In this document: piece after piece, positions 28,801 to 36,897 of the stretch
Layout: each line of letters starts with the position of its first letter
Position numbering within the stretch: position 1 is the stretch's first letter
Assembly: GCA_016432725.1 (NCBI GenBank)
Contig: JACJDG010000003.1
Coordinates: 5,486,001-5,550,000 of the forward strand
Origin: Streptomyces sp. DHE7-1
GTDB lineage: Bacteria; Actinomycetota; Actinomycetes; Streptomycetales; Streptomycetaceae
DNA: 64,000 bases
Direction of reading: 5' to 3'
Program-made: the position numbers and the translations under genes
The notes under the pieces: generated by a model
Databases searched by the model: none
Told to the model about the DNA's origin: nothing
The model's input: only the letters and a program-made list of their open reading frames with translations

Positions 28801-29616
28801 CGTACTCCTTGGCGCTGGAGAAGGCCGCCAGGGCGCGGGTGCGCGAGATCATCTCCGGGTTGCTGGACGCCTCGGCCATGGACTGGGAGAGGTCGATCAG
28901 CTGGGTGATCAGCCGGTGGTACGCCTCGACCGTCTGCGTCGAGTTGTTCTTCGACTTGTAGGCGTCCTGGCGGATCTTGGCGAGGCCGTCGAGCTGGTTG
29001 GCGAGGCTGACCAGGGTGTCGCGGACGCCCTGGAGGTTGCCGTTCTTGCTCGCCTCGTCGATCTGCTCGGAGGAGTCGAGGAAGTTCTCGCGGGCCCGGT
29101 CGGTCTTGTCCTGGTAGCCCTTGACCGTGTAGTCGGTCGGCTTGAGGCCGTGCGCCAGCGGACCGGCGGACTGGTCGCGCTCGTCCTGGAGCGCCATGGC
29201 CAGCTCGGTCGCCTGCTTGGTCATGTCCGTCAGCAGCTTCATGTTGTCGAGCTGCTGGATGTCGTCCATCGAGTCGCCGATGCGCAGCGCGCCCAGCGAG
29301 GTCGCCGCGACGACGGGGAGGGCCAGCAGCGACACCAGGCGCGTGGAGATGCGCCAGTTGCGCAGGGCCATGCGCGAGCCGGAGCTGCTCGGGCTCTTGC
29401 CCGCCGGCTTGGCGGCCGGGGTGGGGTTCTGGGTCTTCGCCGAACCGGCCGGGCCCGCCGTGGACGACGTGCCGGGGCGCCCGGGGCGCTCACCGCTGTC
29501 GCCGGGCTGGGCCGGGCCCGGGTTCTGGGCGTGCTGGGGGAGGAACCGCGGTCGGTCCCGCCGTGCGCCTCCGGCTCCGCCGAAGCGCTGCCATCCCTCT
29601 TGAAACGTCCCTGCAC
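25847..29616 (-). CDS. cvnA: Conservon sensor histidine kinase-like protein, second copy, one frameshift
   Basis: About 1256 residues after restoring one base at the G5 run 29536-29540. GTG 29616 gives MQGRFKRDGSASAEPEAHGG and shares its upstream context with the first copy. Domains: Pro/Gly-rich cytoplasmic start, membrane segment (LVSLLALPVVAATSLGAL), a nitrate-sensing (NIT) domain with ALQDERDQSAG, a second membrane segment (GALILIVLGVSLVGAFVV), HAMP, KLDHLATRMRRNGENLL, GHKL ATPase (LLENATSFSS, DTGIGL, GLFVVGRLS). The ~500-residue tail is Gln/Pro/Gly-rich with about eight spaced TGQF-like repeats. It is larger than the first copy mainly because of this tail. Confidence 0.92.
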
Positions 29617-30191
29617 TAGCGTCGCAACCTCTGGACCAGGCGCCTCCCCGCGCGAACGGAGAGACACGGTGTCGGCGTCTTGGAGAGCGCCCTGAATACG
29701 CCCCCGGTGGTCTTGAGTGACCCGGCGCTGGTTCCCCCTTCTCGCCGCCACTCGGCGCTGCGTTGCGCCCCCTGCGCGCCGGCTCGATCCCGCGGCGGTC
29801 CGTGGAATTCCAGCACAGTGCCGGATCTCCAACAAGGGCCATGAGCCGAGCTGTGACCTACGTGACGGACGGTGAGGCACGGGCTACGACCCGTGTAAGT
29901 CGATCTCGTACAAAACGGGCGTACCGCTGCGACTCACCGCTCACCGCCCGGTGTCCCAGTCGCCATGATCGGGAGCGGAATGAGGGCTTCAGGGGTCAAT
30001 GTCCGTTTCTCCGGTCGGAGGTGGGTGTCGGAATTGACCGAATTGCCCATGAGGTCGTGAGCAAACTCACATGGAGATCCTGTGGAGTTCGCGTCCGTGA
30101 CGGGGAATCCGGTGTTTAGCCTTGCGCTTTACAGGATGAGATGCTCTGTCAACCCACCCTCGGCCACAGGATGACAACGGTGAAGACGACG
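29617..30191. other. Divergent regulatory region upstream of the second conservon
   Basis: 575 bases between the divergent cvnA and small ANPRRT-protein genes. Part is less GC-rich than the surroundings (about 29900-30130). I see no convincing gene, tRNA or terminator, and no promoter I would place with confidence. Confidence 0.5.
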
Positions 30192-30371
30192 ATGATGTTC
30201 CGCAACATAGCCAACCCGCGGCGCACGACGCTGGCGCACCTCGAGGACGCCGACGACCTGCAGACGCCGGAGCTGCCGGAGCACTCCGTCGACCTCCCCG
30301 CCCAGACGGCCAACCCCCGGCGCACCGTCCTCATGGAGGTCCCGGTCGGCGCCGCCGCGGCCGGCGAGTAG
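30192..30371 (+). CDS. Small protein with repeated ANPRRT box
   Basis: 59 residues (66 if the ATG at 30171 is used). GGTGAAG six bases before ATG 30192 decides the start. The sequence has two matching boxes, ANPRRTTL near the N-terminus and ANPRRTVL near the C-terminus, separated by an acidic, Pro/Leu-containing middle (EDADDLQTPELPEHSVDLP). No signal peptide or membrane segment. I do not recognise the family. A very strong terminator follows 22 bases after the stop, which supports a real transcription unit. Confidence 0.65.
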   Translation: MMFRNIANPRRTTLAHLEDADDLQTPELPEHSVDLPAQTANPRRTVLMEVPVGAAAAGE

Positions 30372-30393
30372 CCGAGCCCGCACCGGCACACAC

Positions 30394-30440
30394 CGAGCGC
30401 GGCCCGGAGATCAGCTGATCTCCGGGCCGCGCTCGTTTTT
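30394..30440 (+). terminator. Strong intrinsic terminator, 42-bp perfect palindrome plus T5
   Basis: Arms of 21 bases (30394-30414 and 30415-30435) are perfectly complementary, centred on AGCT, followed by TTTTT at 30436-30440. The stem reads CGAGCGCGGCCCGGAG outward from its left end. Confidence 0.92.
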
Positions 30441-30834
30441 CACCGGGATTCGCTCCCCGGGCTCTTTTCCGTCCCGCGCCGGAATCCATGGCACCACCAC
30501 CGACCCGATAGGCGGGCACGCCGTCCGCGGCCGATATCCCGTGCGCGGCACGGGCCGGTGTCCTAGGGCGCCGGCCCGCCGCCCCGGCCGGACGCCCGCC
30601 CGGGACGCCCCTGGCCCGGGCGCCGCACGGCCCCGCCGCACCCGCGGACGCCTCCGTGAATTCCCGGGTAATGCGCGAATGCCCGGTGCGCTAATCCCGC
30701 GGAATTCGCCGATCGCCGCACGAGGATCCACGAGCGGAAATGCCCGCCACGCCGCACTGCCCGAACGCCGCACGGCCCGACCGGTTAACCTGGGGCGTCA
30801 GTACGCCGGTTCTAGTTGAGGGGCGCAGGATCCC
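30441..30834. other. Intergenic region before the FAH hydrolase gene
   Basis: About 390 bases without a gene. The last 80 bases (TTAACC, TACGCC, TTCTAG) are the most promoter-like part, but I cannot pair a -35 and -10 securely. Confidence 0.5.
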
Positions 30835-31618
30835 GTGCGCATCGCCAGGTTCTCCATCGACGGGAACGTTGCCTTCGGCGCGGTCGAGGGCGACAAGGAG
30901 GACGAACTCGTCCTCGACATCATCAAGGGCATCCCGTTCGCGGACCACGAGCTGTCCGGTACGAAGGTGCCGCTCAGCAAGGTCAGGCTGCTCCCCCGGT
31001 GCTCCCCAACAAGGTCGTGGCGTTCGGCCGCAACTACGCGGAGCACGCGCGCGAGCTGGGCAACGAGGTGCCCGACGCCCCCTTCGCCTTCTTCAAGCCC
31101 TCCACCTCGGTGATCGGCCCCGGCGACGAGATCCGGTACCCGTCCTTCTCGCAGGAACTGCACCACGAGGCCGAGCTGGCCGTCGTCATCGGGCGCATGT
31201 GCCGCGAGGTCCCGCGCGAGCGCGTCAAGGACGTCATCCTCGGCTACACCTGCGCCAACGACGTCACCGCACGGGACGTGCAGCGGCGCGAGAAGCAGTG
31301 GGCGCGGGCCAAGGGCTTCGACTCCTCCTGCCCGCTCGGCCCCTGGGTGGAGACGGACCTGGACCTGGAGCGCGCCAACGACCTCACCGTCCAGCTCACC
31401 GTCAACGGCGAGCAGCGCCAGCTCGGCCGTACGAGCGAGATGATCCACCCCATCGAGGACCTGATCGTCAACATCTCCGAGGCCATGACCCTGCTCCCCG
31501 GCGACGTCATCCTCACCGGCACCCCCGCGGGGTCGGCCCCCTGAACGTCGGCGACGAGGTCGCCGTCACCATCGAAGGCATCGGCACTCTCACCAACAAG
31601 GTTGTCAAGCGTGGCTAG
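30835..31618 (+). CDS. Fumarylacetoacetate hydrolase family protein, two frameshifts
   Basis: 261 residues after restoring one C at the C5 run 30993-30997 and one G at the G4 run 31529-31532. GTG 30835 has AGGA upstream. The FAH fold is clear: VVAFGRNYAEHARELG, PFAFFKPSTSVIGPGDEI, HHEAELAVVIG (metal-binding Glu-x-Glu), GYTCANDVTARDVQ, GPWVETDLD and TLLPGDVILTGTPAG. The family hydrolyses or decarboxylates beta-diketones such as acylpyruvates in aromatic breakdown; substrate unknown. Its TAG overlaps the gltX GTG by eight bases, so the two are probably co-translated. Confidence 0.9.
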
Positions 31619-33094
31619 CGCATCCGGCTCACCCGTACGCGTCCGTTTCTGCCCTCGCCCACCGGTAACCCCCACGTGGGCCTGGTTCGCACCGCCCTGT
31701 TCAACTGGGCGTTCGCCCGGCACCACCAGGGCACCCTGGTCTTCCGCATCGAGGACACCGACGCGGCCCGCGACTCCGAGGAGTCCTACAACCAGCTGCT
31801 CGACGCGATGCGCTGGCTGGGCTTCGACTGGGACGAGGGCCCCGAGATCGGCGGCCCGCACGCGCCGTACCGCCAGTCGCAGCGCATGGACCTCTACAAG
31901 GACGTCGCCCGGAAGCTCCTGGACGCCGGCCACGCCTACCACTGCTACTGCTCCCAGGAGGAGCTGGACACCCGCCGCGAGGCGGCGCGCGCCGCGGGCA
32001 AGCCGTCCGGTTACGACGGGCACTGCCGCGACCTGGGCGAGGCGGAGGTGGAGGAGTACCGGGCCCAGGGCCGCAGCCCGATCGTCCGCTTCCGTATGCC
32101 GGACGAGGCGATCACCTTCGACGACCTGGTCCGCGGCGAGATCACGTACCTCCCGGAGAACGTGCCGGACTACGGCATCGTGCGCGCCAACGGTGCCCCG
32201 CTGTACACGCTGGTGAACCCGGTCGACGACGCCCTGATGGAGATCACCCACGTCCTGCGCGGCGAGGACCTGCTCTCCTCCACCCCGCGCCAGATCGCCC
32301 TGTACAAGGCGCTGACCGAGCTGGGCATCGCCAAGGAGACCCCGGCCTTCGGCCACCTGCCGTACGTCATGGGCGAGGGCAACAAGAAGCTCTCCAAGCG
32401 CGACCCGCAGTCCTCGCTCAACCTCTACCGCGAGCGCGGCTTCCTGCCCGAGGGCCTGCTCAACTACCTCTCGCTGCTGGGCTGGTCGCTCTCGGCCGAC
32501 CAGGACATCTTCTCGGTCGAGGAGATGGTCGCGGCCTTCGACATCGCGGACGTGAACCCCAACCCGGCGCGCTTCGACCTGAAGAAGTGCGAGGCGATCA
32601 ACGCCGACCACATCCGGATGCTGGAGGTCAAGGACTTCACCGAGCGCTGCCGCCCGTGGCTGAAGGCCCCGGCCGCCCCGTGGGCGCCGGAGGACTTCGA
32701 CGAGGCGAAGTGGCAGGCGATCGCGCCGCACGCGCAGACCCGGCTGAAGGTCCTGTCCGAGATCACCGACAACGTCGACTTCCTCTTCCTCGCCGAGCCG
32801 GTCTTCGACGAGGCGTCCTGGACGAAGGCGATGAAGGAGGGCTCCGACGCCCTCCTGCGCACGGCGCGGGAGAAGCTGGAGACGGCCGACTGGACCTCGG
32901 CCGAGTCCCTGAAGGAGGCCGTCCTGGCCGCCGGCGAGGCGCACGGCCTCAAGCTCGGCAAGGCCCAGGCCCCGGTCCGCGTCGCCGTCACCGGCCGCAC
33001 GGTCGGCCTGCCCCTCTTCGAGTCCCTGGAGGTCCTGGGCAAGGAGAGGACGCTGGCCCGGATCGACGCGGCGCTGGCGAAGCTCGCGGCGTGA
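31611..33094 (+). CDS. gltX: Glutamate-tRNA ligase, one frameshift
   Basis: 494 residues after restoring one C at the C3 run 31652-31654, which turns the start into VRVRFCPSPTGNPHVG, the class I ATP-binding HIGH region. KLSKRDPQSSL is the KMSKS-like loop. VFRIEDTD, NPVDDALMEITHVLRGEDL and the C-terminal anticodon-binding helices fit GluRS. Most actinobacteria lack GlnRS, so GltX also loads Glu on tRNA-Gln for later amidation. The tRNA-Gln/Glu cluster starts 1 kb downstream. The gene is essential, so the broken frame must be a sequence error rather than real. Confidence 0.95.
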
Positions 33095-33110
33095 CGAACG
33101 CCGCACACCG

Positions 33111-33143
33111 AGGGCGGCATCCGGTACACCCGGGTGCCGCCCT
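33111..33143 (+). terminator. Terminator of gltX
   Basis: AGGGCGGCATCCGG and CCGGGTGCCGCCCT pair with one G-U and a 5-base loop, 16 bases after the stop. Followed by TCG, no long T-tract. Confidence 0.7.
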
Positions 33144-33224
33144 TCGCCGTACCCCGCCCCGGTCCGCGCACCGGGCGCGTCCCGCACCCGGACACGGCGG
33201 CCGTTCGCCGGTTACGGTCGGGGC

Positions 33225-33959
33225 ATGAGCATTCGCGCCGTGGTCTGGGACGTCGACGACACCCTCTTCGACTACACCACCGCCGACCGCGAGGGCATGC
33301 GCGCCCACCTGGTGGCCGAAGGGCTTCTCGCCGGGTACGGATCGCCGGACGAGGCGCTCGCGCGCTGGCGGGAGATCACCGACGCCCAGTGGGGCCGCTT
33401 CGCCGCCGGCGAGGTCGACTTCGTCACACAGCGGCGTGACCGCGCCCGGGTCTTCCTGGACCGGCCGGACCTGACGGACGCCGAGGCCGACGACTGGTTC
33501 CAGCGGTACGTGCGGCACTACGAGGCCGCCTGGTCCCTGTTCCCGGACGTCCTGCCGGTGCTCGACGCCCTGGCCGCCAGCCACCGGCACGCGGTGCTGT
33601 CCAACTCCAGCCTGACCGTCCAGGAGCGCAAGCTGCGCCTGCTCGGTGTGCGCGACCGCTTCGAGGCCCTGCTGTGCGCCGCCGAGCTGGGCGTCTCCAA
33701 GCCCCGGCCCGGCGCCTTCCTGGCCGCCTGCGACGCGCTCTCGCTCGCCCCGCACGAGGTCGCGTACGTAGGGGACCACCCGGAGATCGACGGACGGGGC
33801 GCCGCCGACGCCGGGCTGCTGTCGGTCTGGATCGACCGCGGCGGCGCCTACGCGACGCTGGAGCCGCCCGCCGGACCGCACCGCATCGCCTCCCTCTCCG
33901 AACTGCCCGGGCTCCTCGGCGCGGATAGTCGTTTTGGAGCCCCGTCCACCTTCGGGTAA
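33225..33959 (+). CDS. HAD-superfamily hydrolase
   Basis: 244 residues with all four HAD motifs: WDVDDTLFDY (motif I, nucleophile Asp), SNSSLTVQ (II), SKPRPGAF with its Lys (III) and VGDHPEIDGRGAADAG (IV). The cap sits between motifs I and II and is helical (C1 type), as in phosphoglycolate phosphatase-like enzymes. The substrate is a small phosphorylated molecule, not identifiable. The 3' end carries the promoter of the following tRNA cluster; its stop codon lies inside that -10. Confidence 0.9.
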   Translation: MSIRAVVWDVDDTLFDYTTADREGMRAHLVAEGLLAGYGSPDEALARWREITDAQWGRFAAGEVDFVTQRRDRARVFLDRPDLTDAEADDWFQRYVRHYEAAWSLFPDVLPVLDALAASHRHAVLSNSSLTVQERKLRLLGVRDRFEALLCAAELGVSKPRPGAFLAACDALSLAPHEVAYVGDHPEIDGRGAADAGLLSVWIDRGGAYATLEPPAGPHRIASLSELPGLLGADSRFGAPSTFG

Positions 33960-33962
33960 TGT
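33934..33962 (+). promoter_or_regulatory. Promoter of the tRNA-Gln/Glu cluster
   Basis: TTGGAG (33934-33939), 17-base spacer, TAATGT (33957-33962), inside the end of the HAD gene and about 82 bases before the first mature tRNA. Confidence 0.6.
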
Positions 33963-34050
33963 TCTTCCTGCGCCGCCGGAGAGCGGGCCGAAAGGCCGGT
34001 AACCGGGGGAGCGAACTAGAACGAGAACCCTTCAGGGGCTTGAGTTCCAG

Positions 34051-34122
34051 TGGCCTATGGTGTAATTGGCAGCACGACTGATTCTGGTTCAGTTAGTCTT
34101 GGTTCGAGTCCAGGTAGGCCAG
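34051..34122 (+). tRNA. tRNA-Gln (CTG), first copy
   Basis: 72 nt cloverleaf: acceptor TGGCCTA/TAGGCCA with discriminator G, anticodon arm ACTGA-TTCTGGT-TCAGT (anticodon CTG), T-arm CTTGG-TTCGAGT-CCAGG. CCA is not encoded. Confidence 0.95.
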
Positions 34123-34160
34123 CTCGCAGAGCTCATCTGCGCCGCGGATCACATCCGCAA

Positions 34161-34233
34161 GCCCCCGTTGTGTAGCGGCCTAGCACGCTGCCCTCTCAAG
34201 GCAGTAGCGCCGGTTCGAATCCGGTCGGGGGTA
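34161..34233 (+). tRNA. tRNA-Glu (CTC), first copy
   Basis: 73 nt: acceptor GCCCCCG/CGGGGGT with discriminator A, anticodon arm CTGCC-CTCTCAA-GGCAG (anticodon CTC), T-arm GCCGG-TTCGAAT-CCGGT. CCA is not encoded. Confidence 0.95.
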
Positions 34234-34295
34234 CAGATCCTTCCCGCGAGGAGAGTTCGGGTAGCTCCCGCTCACCTCGATGCAGGATCGCTAGG

Positions 34296-34368
34296 GCCCC
34301 CGTTGTGTAGCGGCCTAGCACGCCGCCCTCTCAAGGCGGTAGCGCCGGTTCGAATCCGGTCGGGGGTA
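34296..34368 (+). tRNA. tRNA-Glu (CTC), second copy
   Basis: As the first tRNA-Glu but with anticodon stem CCGCC/GGCGG: a T-A pair has become C-G, keeping the stem paired. Confidence 0.95.
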
Positions 34369-34389
34369 CTGACTGGTCTAAACCATCAT

Positions 34390-34461
34390 TGGTCTATGGT
34401 GTAATTGGCAGCACGACTGATTCTGGTTCAGTTAGTCTTGGTTCGAGTCCAGGTAGACCAG
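34390..34461 (+). tRNA. tRNA-Gln (CTG), second copy
   Basis: Identical to the first tRNA-Gln except the acceptor, TGGTCTA/TAGACCA: a C-G pair has become T-A, a compensated change. Confidence 0.95.
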
Positions 34462-34489
34462 CTCGGACCTGCGGAAACGCAGTGTCCAC

Positions 34490-34562
34490 GCCCCCGTTGT
34501 GTAGCGGCCTAGCACGCCGCCCTCTCAAGGCGGTAGCGCCGGTTCGAATCCGGTCGGGGGTA
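34490..34562 (+). tRNA. tRNA-Glu (CTC), third copy
   Basis: Identical to the second tRNA-Glu gene, including the CCGCC/GGCGG anticodon stem. Confidence 0.95.
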
Positions 34563-34567
34563 CATCG

Positions 34568-34597
34568 GAAGGCCCTTCGCTTCGGCGGAGGGCCTTC
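34568..34597 (+). terminator. Terminator of the tRNA cluster
   Basis: GAAGGCCCTTCGC and GCGGAGGGCCTTC form a 13-bp stem (one G-U) capped by a stable TTCG tetraloop, five bases past the last tRNA. Confidence 0.8.
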
Positions 34598-34614
34598 GCC
34601 GTTCCCGGCGCCGG

Positions 34615-35258
34615 CTACTCGAAGCCGTACCGCCGCGCCGTCTCCTCCTCCTGTGCCAGCCGGTGCAGCGCCTGCAGCACCGGCTCGTTGAGGATCGCCC
34701 CGAGCACGGCGAACTCGATCCGCTCCGCCTCCGAGGGGTGCGTCTCCATGTTGTCCAGGTCGAGGACGGCCGTCCGGTGCATCAACTCGGCGTACGGCGC
34801 GAGCTGTTCGGCCCCCAGCCGTAGCCGATCCGGCGGAACGCGGCCACCGCCAGCACCAGTGAGCGGTACGCGGGGGAGATGGTCGTCAGCCGCTCGGCGT
34901 TCTCCCAGCCGAGCCGGTCGAGGAGCGCGGCGACCTCCTCGTGCGCGGCCCGGACGGCCTCGTCCTCCTCGTCCGGGTCCGGCACCTGCGGCAGCGACCA
35001 CATCGCCGCTCCCAGGCGGATCGTGCGGCCGAGGGAGTCGTCGTCCACGTGCCCGAGCACCTCGCGCACCTTCGCCACCGGCACCCGGCCCACCTGGATC
35101 ATCGCCCGCACCAGCCGCAGCCGGCGCAAGTGCTCCTCGTCGTACTCGGCCGTCCGGGCGTTGACCTGGCGGCCCGGCGGCAACAGCCCTTCGCGCAGGT
35201 AGTACTTGATCGTCGCCGTGGACACACCGCTGCGCTCGCTGAGTTCCGCAAGCCGCAT
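34615..35258 (-). CDS. MerR-family transcriptional regulator, one frameshift
   Basis: 214 residues after restoring one base at 34819-34820. An N-terminal winged helix (LAELSERSGVSTATIKYYL) is followed by YDEEHLRRLRLVRAMIQVGR and a helical effector domain ending EEETARRYGFE. No metal-binding Cys cluster is seen, so it is not a classic metal sensor. It is divergent from the DUF4188 gene across an inverted-repeat region, and it probably controls that gene and itself. AGGAAAGG lies nine bases before the ATG. Confidence 0.85.
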
Positions 35259-35282
35259 CTCTTGCGCCTTTCCTAGGGGAGT

Positions 35283-35323
35283 GCCACTATCCAACCATCG
35301 CCAGAAGGATAGTGGCGCTATCC
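35283..35323. promoter_or_regulatory. Operator region between merR-type regulator and DUF4188 gene
   Basis: GCCACTATCC (35283-35292) and GGATAGTGGC (35307-35316) are perfect inverted repeats with a 14-base spacer. The right arm also pairs with CTATCC (35318-35323), giving three half-sites of one GGATAG family. Likely the binding site of the divergent MerR protein. Confidence 0.65.
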
Positions 35324-35339
35324 GATGAGGGGGACCGGC

Positions 35340-35864
35340 ATGTTCGCAAAGCCCGTGCGGGGCTACACGACCGCGGCGGCCGACGGTGATGTGGTGGTGC
35401 TGCTCATCGGCGTGCGGATCAATCACTTCCGGGCGGTGCACCAGTGGCTCCCGGTCATGCTGTCGATGATCCGCATGCTGAGGGAGCTCGCGCGGGACCC
35501 GGACCGCGGGCTGCTGGGGCACGTCCTGCTGACGGCCTCGCCGCGGACGTACTACGTAGTCCAGTACTGGGAGTCCAAGGAGAAGCTGTACGCCTACGCG
35601 ACCTCCCCGGACATGTTCCACCACCGGGCCTGGACGGCCGTCAACCGCAGGCAGCGCCAGGGCGGGGCGCGCGGGCACGTGGGCCTGTGGCACGAGACGT
35701 ACATCGCGCCCGAGGGCTCCCGTGAGTCCGTCTACTTCGACATGCCGCCCTTCGGTCTCGCGAAGGCGCACGGCCAGGTGCCGGTGGAGCGGCGCGGGCG
35801 CTCCGCCAGGGACCGGTTCGCGCACCGCTCGCAGCCGGCGCCGGAGCCGGGGAAGACCGTCTGA
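35340..35864 (+). CDS. DUF4188 domain protein (possible monooxygenase)
   Basis: 174 residues. VVLLIGVRINHFRAVHQWLP, TYYVVQYWESKEKLYAYA and GLWHETYIAPEGSRESVYFD are the blocks of the DUF4188 family, a dimeric alpha-beta barrel-like fold sometimes labelled monooxygenase or transcription-linked. ATG 35340 has GGGGGA upstream. Controlled, by position, by the divergent MerR regulator. The C-terminal ~25 residues are basic and disordered. True activity is unknown. Confidence 0.8.
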   Translation: MFAKPVRGYTTAAADGDVVVLLIGVRINHFRAVHQWLPVMLSMIRMLRELARDPDRGLLGHVLLTASPRTYYVVQYWESKEKLYAYATSPDMFHHRAWTAVNRRQRQGGARGHVGLWHETYIAPEGSRESVYFDMPPFGLAKAHGQVPVERRGRSARDRFAHRSQPAPEPGKTV

Positions 35865-35884
35865 CCGAGGGGACCGAGGAGACC

Positions 35885-35922
35885 GGGGAAACGGGGGGAC
35901 CGAGGGGACCGGGGGACGGGGG
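35885..35922 (+). other. G-quadruplex-forming motif
   Basis: Five runs of four to six G (35885-35888, 35893-35898, 35904-35907, 35911-35915, 35918-35922) separated by loops of two to five bases, within a degenerate GACCG-GGG repeat after the DUF4188 stop. Confidence 0.6.
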
Positions 35923-35925
35923 ACC

Positions 35926-35963
35926 GGAGAGGGCTCGCCGCGGCGTTGGGGCGGGCCCTCTCC
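35926..35963. terminator. Bidirectional terminator between DUF4188 gene and ndgR
   Basis: GGAGAGGGC (35926-35934) and GCCCTCTCC (35955-35963) are perfect 9-bp arms with a 20-base loop. Confidence 0.65.
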
Positions 35964-35990
35964 GATGTGACGTTCCCGGGGTGTCCGGTC

Positions 35991-36707
35991 TCAGCCCGAG
36001 CGGCGCAGCGCCTCGGAGAGGCGGCCCGCGGCGTCGATGACCGCCTGGGCGTGCATACGGCCCGGATGGCGGGTGAGCCGCTCGATCGGGCCGGAGACGG
36101 ACACCGCCGCCACCACGCGGTTGGAGGGGCCGCGCACGGGCGCGGAGACGGACGCCACGCCCGGCTCGCGCTCGCCGATGGACTGGGCCCAGCCGCGCCG
36201 GCGGACGCCCGACAGGGCCGTCGCCGTGAAACGGGCGCCCTGCAGACCTCGGTGCAGCCGCTCCGGCTCCTCCCAGGCCATCAGGATCTGGGCGGACGAG
36301 CCGGCCTTCATGGTCAGCGTGGAGCCGACCGGGACCGTGTCCCGCAGGCCGGACAGGCGCTCCGCCGCGGCCACGCAGATCCGCATGTCACCCTGGCGCC
36401 GGTAGAGCTGCGCGCTCTCCCCGGTGACGTCGCGGAGGTGGGTGAGCACGGGGCCCGCCGTGGCGAGCAGGCGGTCCTCGCCGGCCGCCGCCGCCAGTTC
36501 CGCGAGGCGCGGGCCGAGGATGAACCTGCCCTGCATGTCGCGTGCCACCATGCGGTGGTGTTCCAGGGCCACGGCCAGGCGGTGGGCCGTGGGTCGTGCC
36601 AGTCCGGTGGCGCCGACCAGACCCGCGAGGGTGGCCGGACCGGACTCCAGAGCGCTCAGGACGAGGGCCGCCTTGTCCAGAACGCCGACGCCGCTACTGT
36701 TGTCCAT
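35991..36707 (-). CDS. ndgR: IclR-family regulator NdgR/AreB type
   Basis: 238 residues. Winged helix at ~8-65 (VLDKAALVLSALESGPATLA, GLARPTAHRLAVALEHHRMV) and the IclR effector domain (GDMRICVAAAERLSG, GSTLTMKAGSSAQILMAW, SVSAPVRGPSNRVVAAVSVS). Start MDNSSGVGVLDKAAL matches NdgR, known in Streptomyces to control leuCD and other amino-acid genes. Divergent from leuC with 190 bases between. A 21-bp inverted repeat 13 bases upstream of its ATG is the likely operator. Confidence 0.93.
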   Translation of the reverse strand: MDNSSGVGVLDKAALVLSALESGPATLAGLVGATGLARPTAHRLAVALEHHRMVARDMQGRFILGPRLAELAAAAGEDRLLATAGPVLTHLRDVTGESAQLYRRQGDMRICVAAAERLSGLRDTVPVGSTLTMKAGSSAQILMAWEEPERLHRGLQGARFTATALSGVRRRGWAQSIGEREPGVASVSAPVRGPSNRVVAAVSVSGPIERLTRHPGRMHAQAVIDAAGRLSEALRRSG

Positions 36708-36719
36708 GCAACGATACTC

Positions 36720-36740
36720 GCGTCTCACTCTGTGAAACGC
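36720..36740. promoter_or_regulatory. Probable NdgR operator
   Basis: GCGTCTCAC and GTGAAACGC, three bases apart, pair at eight of nine positions. They lie in the ndgR-leuC divergent region close to ndgR. Confidence 0.55.
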
Positions 36741-36897
36741 AAGTTCAATTTTCCGTGGAACGCGCCACCCTGGAATCACACAGCGGCCCGTGCACCACAG
36801 GGCCCGGCGGCGGACGTCCGAGAACCCGGGGCGCGGGCGCCGTCTCCCCAAGATCTCTAGTTGGGCCGGTGGATGTTCGCCGGCCGGAGGGAAAGCG

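Noticed and set aside
20091..29695. Very long open frames on the plus strand across both conservons (over 1000 codons at 20091-23216 and 25427-29695)
   Set aside because: They lie opposite conserved kinase genes, encode Arg/Val/Gly-rich nonsense and arise from high-GC codon use on the other strand.
30072..30170. sRNA gene before the ANPRRT protein
   Set aside because: No hairpin with T-tail and no secure promoter pair; only moderately lower GC.
31529..31532. Treating the FAH, gltX, leuD, thiD, rsmD and mutM breaks as real pseudogenes
   Set aside because: All are one-base deletions, nearly all clearly in G/C runs, several in essential or core genes, and one is contradicted by an intact paralog pattern in the window.
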